From contig JALJCS010000034.1 of NCBI GenBank assembly GCA_023055355.1, positions 5,346,001 to 5,410,000 on the forward strand: a stretch of 64,000 bases of DNA, written 5' to 3'. This document shows, piece by piece, positions 1 through 11,720 of this stretch. Each line of letters starts with the position of its first letter. Within the stretch, counting starts at the first letter, position 1. The translations under genes were made by a program, and so were the position numbers. Under the pieces are notes generated by a model, which made no database searches, had not been told where the DNA came from, and worked only from the letters and a program-made list of their open reading frames with translations. Source of the DNA: Agelaius tricolor. Lineage: Eukaryota > Chordata > Aves > Passeriformes > Icteridae.

Positions 1-1150
1 TTTGTGGTCCAATGCCCAATCCCCTCTGCAAATAAAAGCACGATGCTTTGTGATCAATTGATCCAAAATATATCTTGAAGGAGCAGCTCTGCTCCCCCTC
101 CAGTGCCTAATTTCAGTTGCCTAATTAAAGCAATATCATTTGCATTTCTGAGGTATGTGGCTTTTGCTCTGCCACAAATAAACACCATGTCTGTGATTTA
201 ATTCCCCTCTCTTTTCCTCTAGCAGCTCAGTTTTCATATCTTTCTGTACATTGGCTTCAGTTTATTTATTTATATTATCTTTATTTTTAACTGAGTGTCA
301 CAAGCACTCCCATCCCTCCTTCCACAATAATTTTTTGTGGCAGGGACCAACTTTTTTCATTTTTCCTTATCTGCCAGCAGTCTCTTAGCACAAAACCCTA
401 GGTAAAGCCCACTTCACAGTAGATAGCACTCAGATCTCCATGGGCTCAACATTTACATTCCATTTACATCTTTGTTAACCTCAGAATAAACCAAGTTCCC
501 AAGCTTTTTTTTTTTTTTTTGGTCTAAATTCTAATGAAAGGCACCACTCCTCCCATCCTCCCATTTCCTCCTGAGATTAATTGAAATGCAGCCATCTAAA
601 CCCCTACTAATTTGTTTTGAAGCCAGCTATTTCCTCAAACAGTTGCAGAAGATGAAAGTTGTTGATAGGAGCTGCAAAGGGCTTTTTTTTTTTTCATGTT
701 CCATTGCTGCATGCCACTTAAATCCCTGGCTTTGCTCCCATATCTCCTGACACATGTATCTGAGCTCCCATGGATAAACCCCAGAGGGCTCACACAGTCC
801 TTGGCCTGACCTGCCTGGGCTTTGGGTTGCTTTCTGCTGAGCACTGTGGTAACAGGCTGTGAGTGTGGCAGCAGAGGAGGTGGGAGCAGGGTTTGTAGCG
901 TTGAGGGTTATCATTTCACATGCCACTCCAGGGGTCACATTTTTCCACCCTTTCCCAGCCTGAGCAGCTGCTGAGCCAGCTCTGGAGGAGTCCTGTGTTC
1001 AAGGCAGGGAGGATGGAGGGCTTTCTGCTTCAGCTTGTAAAAATTACCAATGACAAGGCCCATTTACTGACTATGGGAATCCAAGGTATCACCAACTCAA
1101 GGGAATAATATTATTGTGGCAGGGAAAGGAAAGAAAATTATGTGGAAAGG
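1..1150. other. Intergenic; possible conserved element at 1-200
   Basis: No gene seen. The first 200 bases contain CTAATTAAAG, an octamer ATTTGCAT at 138-145 and several ATAAA/TTTAAT words in a compact arrangement resembling vertebrate conserved non-coding elements; conservation cannot be judged here. A T16 run lies at 505-520. Short open frames at 627-938 and 920-1108 have no recognisable product. Confidence 0.5.
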
Positions 1151-1365
1151 AAGAAAATTATTGTGATGAGGGTGGTGAGACACTGACACAGGTTGCCCTG
1201 AGAGAGGCAGGGGATGCTGCATCCCCAGAAACATTCCAGGCCAGCTTGGATGGGGCTTTGAACAACCTGCTCTAGTGGAAGGTGTCCCAACAAGATGATC
1301 TGCAAAATCCCCTCCAACCCAACCCATTCTGCCATTCTGTGATTTTACAATTTTACAATTTTACC
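1151..1365 (+). mobile_element. CR1 LINE, 3' end fragment
   Basis: Reads in the forward direction through the familiar CR1 3' end: the stretch around 1170 resembles the GGTGGTGAG...GACACAGGTTGCCC region, then the part with CTCTAGTGGAAGGTGTCCC at 1270-1288 and the CCTCCAACCCAACCCATTCT end. It finishes in three copies of an 8-bp tail (ATTTTACA-type, 1342-1365). CR1 copies end in 8-bp repeats, normally ATTCTATG-like, so this tail marks the true 3' terminus. It is 5'-truncated, as is usual. Confidence 0.85.
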
Positions 1366-2916
1366 AAGTCATTCATTGAAAGGTTAAACCCTGCCTTTGA
1401 TATTTGCAAGGTTGTACTATTGTATCAATAGCTATTCTCTTCCTGAAGGCTGCATGTGACCAGATTTCTGGAGGAAAGCTCCTGTTCCTTTTTGTTGTCC
1501 CTGCAGTTAGCTTGATTTCATCTGAGTCATTCCCATTCTTTGCATGCCATGCTCTGCATACGCTCCCTGCCAAATACACATCCTACACTGGCTGTGTCAA
1601 AACCTTTGCACAATTATTTTCTTTCCCCCTTCTCAAATTTAGATGTTTTCTTTCTGGGACTGAATCCTAATTTCCTTCTGTTTGTTGCTGTCCTTAGTTT
1701 TCAGCATGTTTGGGGTGGTCAGTCCTGTTGGTGTTGGGAAGCTGCTATGTTTCTGTTCTGTCAGCTTTCCACACAACCAACCATAAAATTAATCCTGCAT
1801 TCCTAAAACCTTTCAGAGCACTGTAAAAGCTACCCACTATGTCCATTTACTTGCTGTACAGGCTTGTGGGGTTTTTTATTATTTTATTCCATTTTTTTTT
1901 TCTGTTTTGGTCTAGTACTTTGCATCTCAATGCCCCCATTGGAGAAAGATAAAAGGGGCATCTAAGGGCCACATAAGCAGGGAGACATGTAACCAGTGGG
2001 CTCTGAATCATGTGGTTTTTTCCCCTGCTTTTGTTTCCACTGGCATTGGCAGTGTTCATAACCCAATAGAATCTGTTAGAAAATGGTCTTCAAAGTGCAA
2101 TTCTGTTGCTGCTTGACTGGATTTGTCTGTGGGTTTTTTGGCCGTCACTGAAGCGTCAGCTTGAAAATCACTGAAAACCAACAATTTCTAATGAGTAAGA
2201 CTTTACCAAGAAGGTATTTAAACACAGAACAACAAAGTCCACTTTTCTCTCCACCCCAGCTGCTTTTGATCCCATTGAATACTGTCAAATGGGTTGGAGT
2301 CATGCGTGAAGTTTGTCACTTCTGAGGAGCTGCTGACAGTACCTACCTCAACGTGCGACGCGCCGTGAATTCTAAACGGTTTTATTGAAATTTATTGAAG
2401 TATTGCCATCTGCCATGCAGCACTATTCTTCCCAAAGGCAACTGGGAGAAACAGGGCAAAGTGGCTGCATCTTGTGATTAGAAATTGTCATTTCTGGGAA
2501 GTGTGAGCATTCCAGTTGCTCAATAAAAGTAGTCGCTGTGCCATATTCAGCTCATCTGTTCCATCACAAGTGTGGCACTGAAATGCCATTTCCCACTGAG
2601 GGCCTGCTGTGGTTCTACATACATAAATAGGCAAGAGGAATAAATTTCCTTCCGTTTCATAGTTTTATAAAGACTTCATAGCTGATAAAACCGGCCTTCT
2701 TGTCTTCCAGGCTTGTGAAGGACATCCTCACTGTTTCCCAGCATGTTTCCATCAATACTGAAGGACCATGCACAGTGACTGCTGCCCATCATGGACCCAT
2801 CCATGATTTCACACATCAGGAGGTATAACAACTCATTTACAGGTTCCTTCAGATTCCAAAATATTACTCAGGATTTTGTCTAGTGTTGCACCGAAGACTT
2901 TTCCCAAGATATCGAA
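1366..2916. other. Intergenic; CpG-retaining patch at 2140-2380
   Basis: No gene seen. Six CpGs fall within 27 bases at 2352-2378, and further single CpGs lie at about 2142, 2153 and 2304, in a region otherwise almost devoid of CpG. This makes 2,130-2,420 the best candidate regulatory patch in this stretch. Confidence 0.45.
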
Positions 2917-3023
2917 ATAATAGTTTGGGTTGGATGAAACCTTAAAGAACATGTAGTTCCAACCCTCCTATTTTGGGCAGGGACACCTTCCACTAGACCA
3001 GGTTCCTCAAAGAACCATCCAGC
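2917..3023 (-). mobile_element. CR1 LINE, 3' end fragment (reverse)
   Basis: Reverse-oriented CR1 3' end: AGTTTGGGTTGGATGAAACC at 2922-2941, then the CAGGGACACCTTCCACTAGA part at about 2978-2997 and CCATCCAGC at its left-truncated end. It is short and diverged. It carries no coding potential. Confidence 0.85.
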
Positions 3024-3609
3024 TTTATCACAGAGGAGAATAATCAAGCAGAAGAATAGATGTCTCAGCAAAACATAAGTTTTTTATCAGAAATATGTTT
3101 ACCATTTACCAAAGAACACCTATTAGAAAATAACCATCCCAAGCACCACAGTATCACTACTTCATTATGTGCTTTAGACCATTTTTCCCAAGGGAATGTA
3201 AGGATGTATACTCATTGGGAATGGCATCCTTGTGGTAAGATATTAAATGGAGTTTTTGTTTTGTTTTAACCTTCAAACCCACTACAAATTACGGTATCAT
3301 TTTAAGTGGTGAAATGGAGAAGGTCCTTTTTAATTCAGTCTCTCTGCCTGTTCCACACTAGAAAGAAGAGTTATTTTCTCTGGAGACTAATGTTTTGATA
3401 AGATCTGTCTGTATCCCAACTATCTGATAAGCTGGGAACTCAAGATCCAATGTCACCTTTCATTTTACTTACTCCTTTATCTGTCCGTGGTGCAGGGATC
3501 TGGGGATACAGTTACTCCAAAGTTTTCAGAATATTTTCTTAGCCGTAATTTATAAATCAAATCCCCAAAGAATTATCTTTTTTTTAATAAAAAATGAAAT
3601 AAGATTCCC

Positions 3610-3616
<7 letters not shown>

Positions 3617-3640
<24 letters not shown>
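3617..3640 (+). repeat. Poly(A) tract (A24) with AATAAA 26 bases upstream
   Basis: An uninterrupted run of 24 A residues. AATAAA lies at 3586-3591, the normal distance for a cleavage and polyadenylation site, so the tract could be the 3' end of an old mRNA retrocopy. CR1 does not use poly(A) tails, which makes such events rare in birds. A simple A-run is the default explanation. Confidence 0.7.
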
Positions 3641-6600
3641 GCTTTTAAAGGACTAAAAGCTGTAAATCATATCTCCTAGGGATGTCTCTTGACATTTGGA
3701 GTCAAAAAGGATGAAGTTTTGCCACTGTTACTCAGTGGCCACATATGTTGTAGTGGCCTAAGATTTTGTCTAGAAAAGTAAGAAATTTGTTAGTTTGGTA
3801 AAACATTAACCAGGCCAACAAGCTGTTCTTGGCTCCACATAAGTCAGTATCTACCTTTTCATTTTGTAGCAAAATTTTTTGCAAAATGCCTTGGACTAGG
3901 ATTTTGATAGGCACCTGTTCCCAGTGTTGTATTTTGATCTGACCACCTGACTCTAATTTAATGTTTAATGCTCTGTTTTGAAATTCAGGCTTGCTGCTTC
4001 AAAAGAAAATGGCCTGGAAAGAGGATTTAAATAAATAATGATCAGTCAGTTATTATTATTCAAGAGAGGCTGCAACATGATCTATATTTTAACACCAGCG
4101 GGGTTTATCTAATGAAATTATTGGACTAGCAATGCAATTGCTAAAAATTACATAACAAAACCCAGTTTGGGGCTACTTATTTATTTATTTTTGTTACAGT
4201 GTCTGTATCTGAAGCAAGGCTTTTCACAGATCCTCTGTGAGGCATTTTTTATGTTCTGATTTGACCATATCTTGCCTTCCCTGATTAACTCGCATAGATT
4301 TCCAGCCCTGCCTCCTCTATTTAAGCTTTGAGATTAAAAAGGGTTTGCCTAGCATGTCCCTAGGCATGCCCACTCCATCTCCTTTTATCAGACAAAGTCA
4401 TCAGGAAGGAGGAATCGCAGGAATCTCACTCTGGGCTCCTGCAGCCATTAAAGCTTGACCTGTGACTCTGGCATTCCTGAGTCTCCTGTGCAGTCATTCC
4501 TTTGGTGCCACAGAAATTCCCAGGTACTGCTGGCAGCAGGGCCAGCTGCTTTGATCAGCTGCCTTGCAGGGCGCGCTTCCTGTGGAAGAAAATTACGGAC
4601 ACTCTTCCACCTCTCCAGCTGCAAAAGCAAAACTCAGTGGTTTCCCCAGCTTCTTCCTGAGTCAATAGGTGGTAAAATAAAAATACAAAAAGTTTAGGCA
4701 TTATTTTTGACTATTTATGTCTGCTCAGTGAGGAAGATGCTCACCTGATAGGATTGCTTTAGAGGCATGATAAAAAAAAATGACCATTCCACGTTGCTGG
4801 GGGTTCCCTGCACTAGGTGACCATGGGAAAGGTGGCTTTTATCTTTTTTTTCCTTAAACACTGAAAACAAAAAACTGTATTTCCATTCCTGACCTATCCA
4901 CCTTCTCATGGATATTTCAATTCAAAGGCCTATCCCTAAGCTTATTCCCTGTCTTACACTAGATTTTCACATGCTGCTGCTTCATACTTCTCATATCCTT
5001 TATATAGCTGCATGGATATTTACATAACCATATGATGATTTATATTTTCAGATGTCTTTTGTTTTCATTAATTTTTTAGAAACGTTGTTCTGGTGCTTTG
5101 TTTCACGAACACAACCTCACAAATGCTACTGAGAAATAAATCAAAACAAATTACATAAGGAACACAGCCTGAGCAGTGCCAAGGTTTTCTTTTTTGCACT
5201 GCACATGCAAAGTTTGTCTAGTTAATTAAGAACAAACACAGCACAACTAGCTCCTACAACAGGAATTTAATTTCCTTGAAGCTAAATAAAGACCAAACAA
5301 AACCCTTCTTGTTACAATTCCCATCTTCAAAGGAGTTTATTTATTTCCTTTATAGTTCTGGGCAGCCTTGAGCTCTCTGTGTTTAGATTAAATCAGCTCC
5401 AGAATCCTCCTGTCCCTCTTAGCTGTAAACAATGCTGAAGTGGGAATGATACCTCAGGATTGTAGCTGAAGTCAGTGGGATTAAGTGGAAAATGTTGCCA
5501 AGAAGCTGGAATAGCCCTGGCCTGGAATCCCACGGTCTTGAGCCCCAGCAGGTCTCCAGCCCTGGGGAGCAGCTGAGAGCAGCACCACAGTTCCCTGTTT
5601 ATTTGCTGGAAGGGGAATCTGTTCCAAGCACAGCAAGGCAGCACAGTGGAAACAGCACTTTGAAGCACATGAATGTTGGTCAATCTGTGTGATGCTCTCA
5701 ATGACCTTCTTCATTTTCTCTTTTTTTTCGGTGGTAAAACTGACAGCTGCACCTCCAAGTTACAAAATTTGAACTACTTTTGTCCACTCCATTCTTATTT
5801 GCAAAGGGTTCACATCCTTCACAGATTGCTAAAATAAATCCCAGCATCAAGTCTAAATTTTTGACTAGCCACAAATATTCCAAATTTTTTCTTCACAGTA
5901 TTAAAAAATAAAAATATTCCTGAGCCTGTAAGCTGCCTGTGAGGAAACCAAATTGTCCCTTTTTTCTCTGCAAGCTGTTGATGGTGTAGCTCGGTGGAGG
6001 AAATGAATCCAGCCCAGGAGTGATGATTGCTGGAGGTCTGGTGAGGACCCCAGGGGAAGCACAGGGAGGGGAACACAGCCTAAGAGGTCACCTGGCCTGC
6101 ACTTCTTGTTTGAGCACACCTTGGGATGCTTTGGCATGCAGACACTTTGCCTCTGATGGGGCAGGGGAGGCCAGGGACTGATTTGTGTGAAATCTACAGT
6201 GGAGGAGGGTGGGAAAATTGATTTCAGAGGATGATATCTTCCTGTTGTCTGCTGGGCTTATGTGATCATTTTTGATTGTTTTAAAAATGTGTGGTATGTG
6301 AAAAGGTCAGTTTTCATCACAAGGTACGGCCTGTACAGAATGTACTTCCGCTCAGAAAGACGGTCCCTGAAAGTTAATAGCCTTGGCTCTCCATCTTGTA
6401 GCTCCTGGAGCCTAAACTTTTCCAGCCCACTACTAACCTAGTTTAAATAATTCTGTGATAGAACACAGGTCGTGCTTGGCATCCTTTCATCAAACTGCTT
6501 TTTATGCCATTAAAGTAAATAAATAATAGACAAATTGGATTGCTAGTAATAAGCAGAGAGTAAAACAGTGTTTATCAAGAAAATGATGATGAATTATCCT

Positions 6601-7268
6601 CTGAACTCTGCTTAGGATGAAGAAACCCATGAAGAAGAAAAAGTAAAGACAAGATTGCCTGCATTAACTTCAAATGGATAACCTTTCAATTATTAGAATA
6701 GAAATTACAATTACAAGATGAAACAAGGTGAAAACATGCTAGACATAAACTGTGTGTAGAGCCCCACAAGATTATTCTCCTCCTTGAGCAGGGAACTCTT
6801 CCTGTCACTGCTCTGTGGCCAGAAGAAACAGAAAGCTCACACCAGGCCAGTGCCATGCTGAGAGTGCTGCACTTGGAAGAACCACTTTCAATTCCATTTT
6901 TTATCATTATTGTTACAAATATCTGATAATTTCTAGTTTTTAAAAGCCAGAAAAGGTGTCTATCTCTATCAAGCTTGTCACTAAATTCTATCACCATACT
7001 GGGCATGTTTTGCAGGTTGTCTGCTTCTTAATCTCTTCTTATAATTGCAGAAATAATTGCATGTACCCTCATTTGCACAGTACTTTCAGATCCAGGGGGG
7101 AATATACTATAAAAGCATTAAGTGTTATCTTACTGGTGACAAGTATATTAAAAACTACTTCAAATCTTGCATGGGGAAAATGTTGCCAGACCTGAAAGCA
7201 ATTTTTATTGCATCCTTTTTGTATTACACAGGCAATAATATATCTGTCATAAAGCTTTAACACATGCC

Positions 7269-7289
7269 CCCCTTTTTTTTTTTTTTTTT
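7269..7289 (+). repeat. Poly(T) tract
   Basis: Run of about 20 T residues after CCCCCC. Read on the minus strand it is a poly(A) run with no AATAAA at the right distance, so there is no sign of a retrocopy. Confidence 0.85.
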
Positions 7290-9431
7290 AATTAGATGTA
7301 ATTTTGCAATTAGTTCCACAGTACAGCTCAGGAGACAAATGAGACCGATAAAAGCATTTAGCTGTTTCATCTGGAGCATGCATGATGGTTCAAACATTAC
7401 CAAACTGAATTTCCAACCCTCCTCTGGGATTGCAGGCTGGCCATGAGCTGCTGGGGGGCTGCACCTTGCCTGGAGAAGCCATTCCTGTGCTCTGAGCTGT
7501 CCCACCATCATCACCCTCATCACCCTCATCTGTCTCACTCTGGGATCTGGGAAAGCCACACAGCCCACCACTGAAATGGCCTGCTTGTTTTTCCAGTGAA
7601 GAAAAGCAGGAAAAGTCAGATTTGGATGGGAAACATTTCCAAAAGACAGAGTTAGTCACAAAGAAGGCTTTGGCACGATAATGCTGGAGAGGAAATCCTA
7701 TCAGTGTGAGCAAGAGCTAGAATAAACAAGTCACTACAAATACTTCTTTCCCCTTTAATAAATATTTGACTGAGGTCATCAGCCTTGCCTGAACTGGACC
7801 TGTGTTTGATAACACAGACCATTCCTCCCTCTTACAGCTGAAAAGCGGGTTTGCTTGTTTTAGAAATCACAGCTTGCAAATCTGTTTGCACCCAAAATCT
7901 GTTTTCTGCCCTGTACATCAGCAAACAACCAAGAGCTGCTAGAATTCAGGTATACTGTAAAAATCCAATTACACAGTCTCTATTCTTGTAATCAAAAGTA
8001 CTTAGTGAATATTTATTCTCTATCCCAGCCCACAAATCCAATTTTTTTCCTGAAAATCATGATGCTCACAGAGCCATGTGCCTGTGAGGTGCAGACAACC
8101 CAAACTTTAGCAGTTCACAGCCACATCACTGTGCCATGCACATCACTGATGATGCAGAAGAGATCAGGGGACATGGATCTCCACTTTATTGTCTCAATGA
8201 CATTCTTTGGTTTACAGGGAAGAAATAATTCAAGTATTCCTCTGATCCAAATTGTTTTCCTTTTGTTTCAATACATTCAGTTTTAAAGGTACAGGGGATG
8301 AAGGATGGGAGCAAACCCATGAAGGTCTGAAATTGGTTATGGCCAATTGCAGTGTGTTTCACATCTCCTTTGCTTCATTCCCTTTCACCTCTGCTTTCTG
8401 AATTTTCTGCCTAAATTTTTACCCCAACCTGGGTTTCACAAACTCTCTGGACAGCAGAAAGAGCTGGGGTCTTTCCAACCAGCCCTTGGCTCTTTTGAAT
8501 GTTTTCACAGCTATCTGTATGTGAAGATGTTTTGGCATCTGCTGCAAGACCATTTCCTTGCACCACACGTCTGTAAGTACGTGGTCTCTTGTTCAAATGC
8601 ATGAGATATCAAATAATCAGAGTCCTAAAGGGACAGAAGCCATCCTGTATGAGTCTGGGGGAAGATCTGTGTGATCCCACAAGCAAGTGTGGCAATTTTT
8701 CCTCAGATCCTGCAAGGTTTGCACAGGACACAGGATGTGCTCTGCTCCACTCTCTAAAGCACAGCACAGATGATAACTCCCAAGGAAACTGCACGGATTC
8801 CTGGTAACCAGAAACCACAACAACCTCATTTTCCTTACACTGATGCTGCTGGAGCAGCAACTTGTAAAGATGTCATGCTTCTATGTGTAATGCAGTGTTT
8901 CACATAGCCAGAAATCCACAGGAAATACAGCAAAGCTGTTGAAGCTCTATGGGAGAGACTTGGAAAAATACATTATGTCCTAAAAGCCAAAGTAAAATAC
9001 AGCCCAAATTGCCAGGCTTTCTGAGAGCAAAGGTGTTTGGTAATTTTTTAATCTCAAACTGTGTCCTGTAAGTTTGGTACAGAAAAGACTCAGAGATTTT
9101 CAGATTAAAATACCACCACCATTTATTTTAGCTGAGGAAGGGGCATTATGGGCTGGTGCTCCCTAAGGAACCCCACAGGGAGGGAAATCCTCAGACCCCA
9201 AAAATTTTGTGCTTGCCATCACATCTGCTGCCATACCACATCAAGTCCTCCTTCCACAGGCCATGGTATAGATATTGAAGAGGAGGAAAATTTCTCAAGC
9301 ATTTTTCCACTGCTCTATTTCTCCTAATATTATTTTAATCAGTCTCTCAGTGTATTCTCAGCAGATCCAAAGAGTGAGCAAAGTCTCTCTGTGGCTAATC
9401 TACTGACATAAATTCTCAGACAGTAGTGAAA

Positions 9432-9504
9432 GCTTGTGTGACCTCATGGATAAAGTGTTTGCTTCATATTTTGAAGGTCATAAATTCAAATCCTGTTAAT
9501 AGTC
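9432..9504 (+). ncRNA. tRNA-like relic (tRNA-Arg type): tRNA pseudogene or old tRNA-derived SINE
   Basis: GTGACCTCATGGATAAAGTG at 9438-9457 resembles the D arm and box A of tRNA-Arg, and AAATTCAAATCCTGT at 9482-9496 resembles the T arm and box B, at the correct 59-base spacing. CTTCA/TGAAG at 9461-9475 could pair in the anticodon-arm position. The acceptor ends do not pair, so it is not a working tRNA gene. Confidence 0.4.
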
Positions 9505-9760
9505 TCCTTTTATTAAATGTCTCATAGCCGATTTTCAGCGGTATAATTACACACTAGGTCAGTTAATTATCACTGAATTCCTCCAGCAACAGCAAAAAGG
9601 GCAAACCGCCCGCTAAAAACAACTTAGAAAGTAATACTTACAAAATGATTAGCAATTTAAACAGTCCTATTAAATGAGACAATTAAGTTTAAGTAGTTTT
9701 CTCATTAGAGTGATTTTCTGTACTCATAAGTGTACAGAAGTCTTACAAGGCTTTGTGGGA
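9505..9760. promoter_or_regulatory. Candidate conserved non-coding element
   Basis: Dense homeodomain-type words (TAATTA, ATTAAAT, CAATTAAG, TTAATTATC) together with several retained CpGs (around 9530, 9538, 9606 and 9610) in CpG-poor surroundings. This is the look of a vertebrate developmental enhancer, but without an alignment it remains an inference. It adjoins the tRNA-like relic. Confidence 0.3.
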
Positions 9761-9882
9761 ACTGGGGAGCTGGATGCATTTCCATGACTGCAAGTGTTCC
9801 ATGACTGGGGCTCATGTGTGTGTAAGGATGAAAGGATTTGGGCTGGGGGAATTTATAAACAGGCACATGGGAGAAGTCAGTC

Positions 9883-9905
9883 AGAGAGAGAGAGAGAGAG
9901 AGAGA
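9883..9905 (+). repeat. (GA)n microsatellite
   Basis: About eleven GA units in a row after GTCAGTCA. No other feature adjoins it. Confidence 0.95.
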
Positions 9906-10042
9906 TCTATTTTCTATAATAGACTCTCATTTACCTTGCTGAAAGAGCTACCACAGGCCTTTCCTGGGTTTTTTGGGAAAGGCAGCCTTACCCAATGCGG
10001 TAAGAGCAAATAATGCCTTGTTGTGAGCCCTTATTTCTTGGA

Positions 10043-10266
10043 GACATGAGGACATAACCCAAATTAAACCTCTTTTCTGTAGGCCTTTGTGGTGGTCCTG
10101 CTGCTTCCTTAAGTAGCTGTAACACTTTGGGTGGAAACACCTCGATTTTCCCAACTTACACCTTATTTTCCCAACTTAGGGGAACATATATTTGTTTCTC
10201 AGGGCTCATTGACAATGCTTTGGCTTACACTAAATAATGCTTAAAAGAATAGACAATAAGCCATAA
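10043..10266 (+). repeat. Tandem duplication, copy 1 (224 bp)
   Basis: Starts GACATGAGGACATAACCC and is repeated immediately as copy 2 with roughly 10 base differences and two gaps. Copy 1 carries its own nested 20-base duplication of CACCT...TTTTCCCAACTTA (around 10139-10180). The sequence is not any repeat family I recognise. Confidence 0.9.
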
Positions 10267-10468
10267 GACATGAGAACATAACCCAAATAAAACCTCTCTT
10301 CTGTAGGCCTTTGTGATGGTCCTGCTGCTTCCTTAAGTAGCTGTAACACTTTGGGTGGAAACACCTCGATTTTCCCAACTTGGGGGAACATATATTTGTT
10401 TCTCAGGGCTCAGTGCCAATGCTTTGGCTTACACTAAATGCTTAAAAGAATAGATAATAAGCCATGAA
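10267..10468 (+). repeat. Tandem duplication, copy 2 (202 bp)
   Basis: Starts GACATGAGAACATAACCC and ends near ATAATAAGCCATGA. It lacks the nested 20-base duplication and a few bases near the end that copy 1 has, so either copy 1 gained them after the duplication or copy 2 lost them. Confidence 0.9.
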
Positions 10469-11620
10469 AAATGTATATGTATGAATAGGTAAAGTATAGC
10501 TACGTGCTAGAAAGTCAGCTTGTGTCCTTCAGTCGTGTTTTAGGGTGTTTAAGAGATTTCTGATTGCCAGTTGTGTTTCATTTCCCAACAGCCTCTTTCT
10601 TTGCAAGTGTTGGGTGAATGCAGTGATGCCAGGCAGCATGGAAATGACAAATGATTCGAGTGGCCCCCTGGGCAAGCTCAGGCAAGCCCAGCCTGGCTGT
10701 GACTCCTGGGAGAGGCCATTAGGGCTCTGTGCTCACCATCAGGTGTTTGCCAAGAGAGGGGCATGGAGCTGGGGAGAAGAATTTGTCCTTGCCCTGGAGA
10801 ACTGTGGCTCTGCCAGCAAGTTAGATGAAGAGAGCCTTCAAGAGCTGCCAAAGCCTAAAGCAAAGCAGCCCTGAAGGGTTTTTATACCTGTGTAAAAGTG
10901 TACAGCTTTGTATTTATAGAGTAGGGCTTTTTTGTGACAATTTTATCTTAACGTGTCAGAATTTAAAAAGAAATGAGTGGCATGAATAGGGAAACAAATG
11001 CATTCTTTCCAGAGGTGACTTTCAAACTAAAGCCAGGACCATTTGTCTTGAAGCTCATTTCACATTAGGATGTGTTTCTCACAATATGTTAAGCCCTAAG
11101 GGGAATGCTAAGATGAAAAATGTGTTTTAATTATTTTGTATGGGTTAAACAAAGAGACTTGAAACTTTATCTCTTCTTTCTACAGCCATCCATGCATGAA
11201 ATTAAGGGAATTCTATAATGCACACAGCAGAGAAAAAGAGTAGCAAGAATACAATGAGGTTGAAATCCAGCACAAACTCCACACTGCATAAAGAGGGGAG
11301 CAACTTTTCTGTGTGGAAGTGATCCCACAAAATTCCCTTGTAAGGTTTGTGCATGAGACAGTTGTGTGTCCCTGCAGTTATTTTGCCTTGTATTAAAGGT
11401 TGAATTAATTGTCAGTGGCAGAGAGGAATCTATTAGAGCAAACTGGAGTTGTCACTAGTAAATTACAGTGATATTGATAATCTCACAGGTGAGGATCTAC
11501 TTTTGCTTTCTATGATACAGTGTGGAAACAGCTATCCCAAAGATGTGGGACATAATGTCTGGGGCAGGAAAAGAGTTGCTATGAGGTAACCTCATCTCTG
11601 CTTTCCTTCTCTGGGGTAAA
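10469..11620. other. Intergenic, nothing recognised
   Basis: Unique AT-rich sequence. The 109-codon frame at 10545-10874 has no recognisable features, and I treat it as chance. Confidence 0.6.
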
Positions 11621-11720
11621 AATCACAGACTCACAGAATGGTGTGGGTTGGAAGGGACCTTGGAGATCATCTGGCTGCAATCCCCTGCCATGGGCAGGGA
11701 CACCTTCCCCTATTCCAGAT
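11621..11720 (-). mobile_element. CR1 LINE, 3' end fragment (reverse)
   Basis: Contains the reverse CR1 signature TGGGTTGGAAGGGACCTTGG at 11644-11663, followed by CCATGGGCAGGGACACCTTC-type sequence near 11688-11707. Only the terminal 100 bases remain. The open frame running through it on the + strand is accidental. Confidence 0.85.

Larger units (their letters stand above)
3024..9430. other. Intergenic, no gene recognised
   Basis: Apart from the A24 tract and poly(T) run listed separately, and a trivial 9-base CATCACCCT repeat at 7509-7529, I see only AT-rich unique sequence with scattered short chance frames. No exon-like frame with recognisable similarity, and no further transposon. Confidence 0.6.

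Noticed and set aside
7509..7529. CATCACCCT repeats as a minisatellite
   Set aside because: Only two full 9-base units; too short to be meaningful.
9432..9504. Functional tRNA-Arg gene
   Set aside because: The acceptor stem does not pair and several conserved loop bases are lost, so only a relic is claimed.
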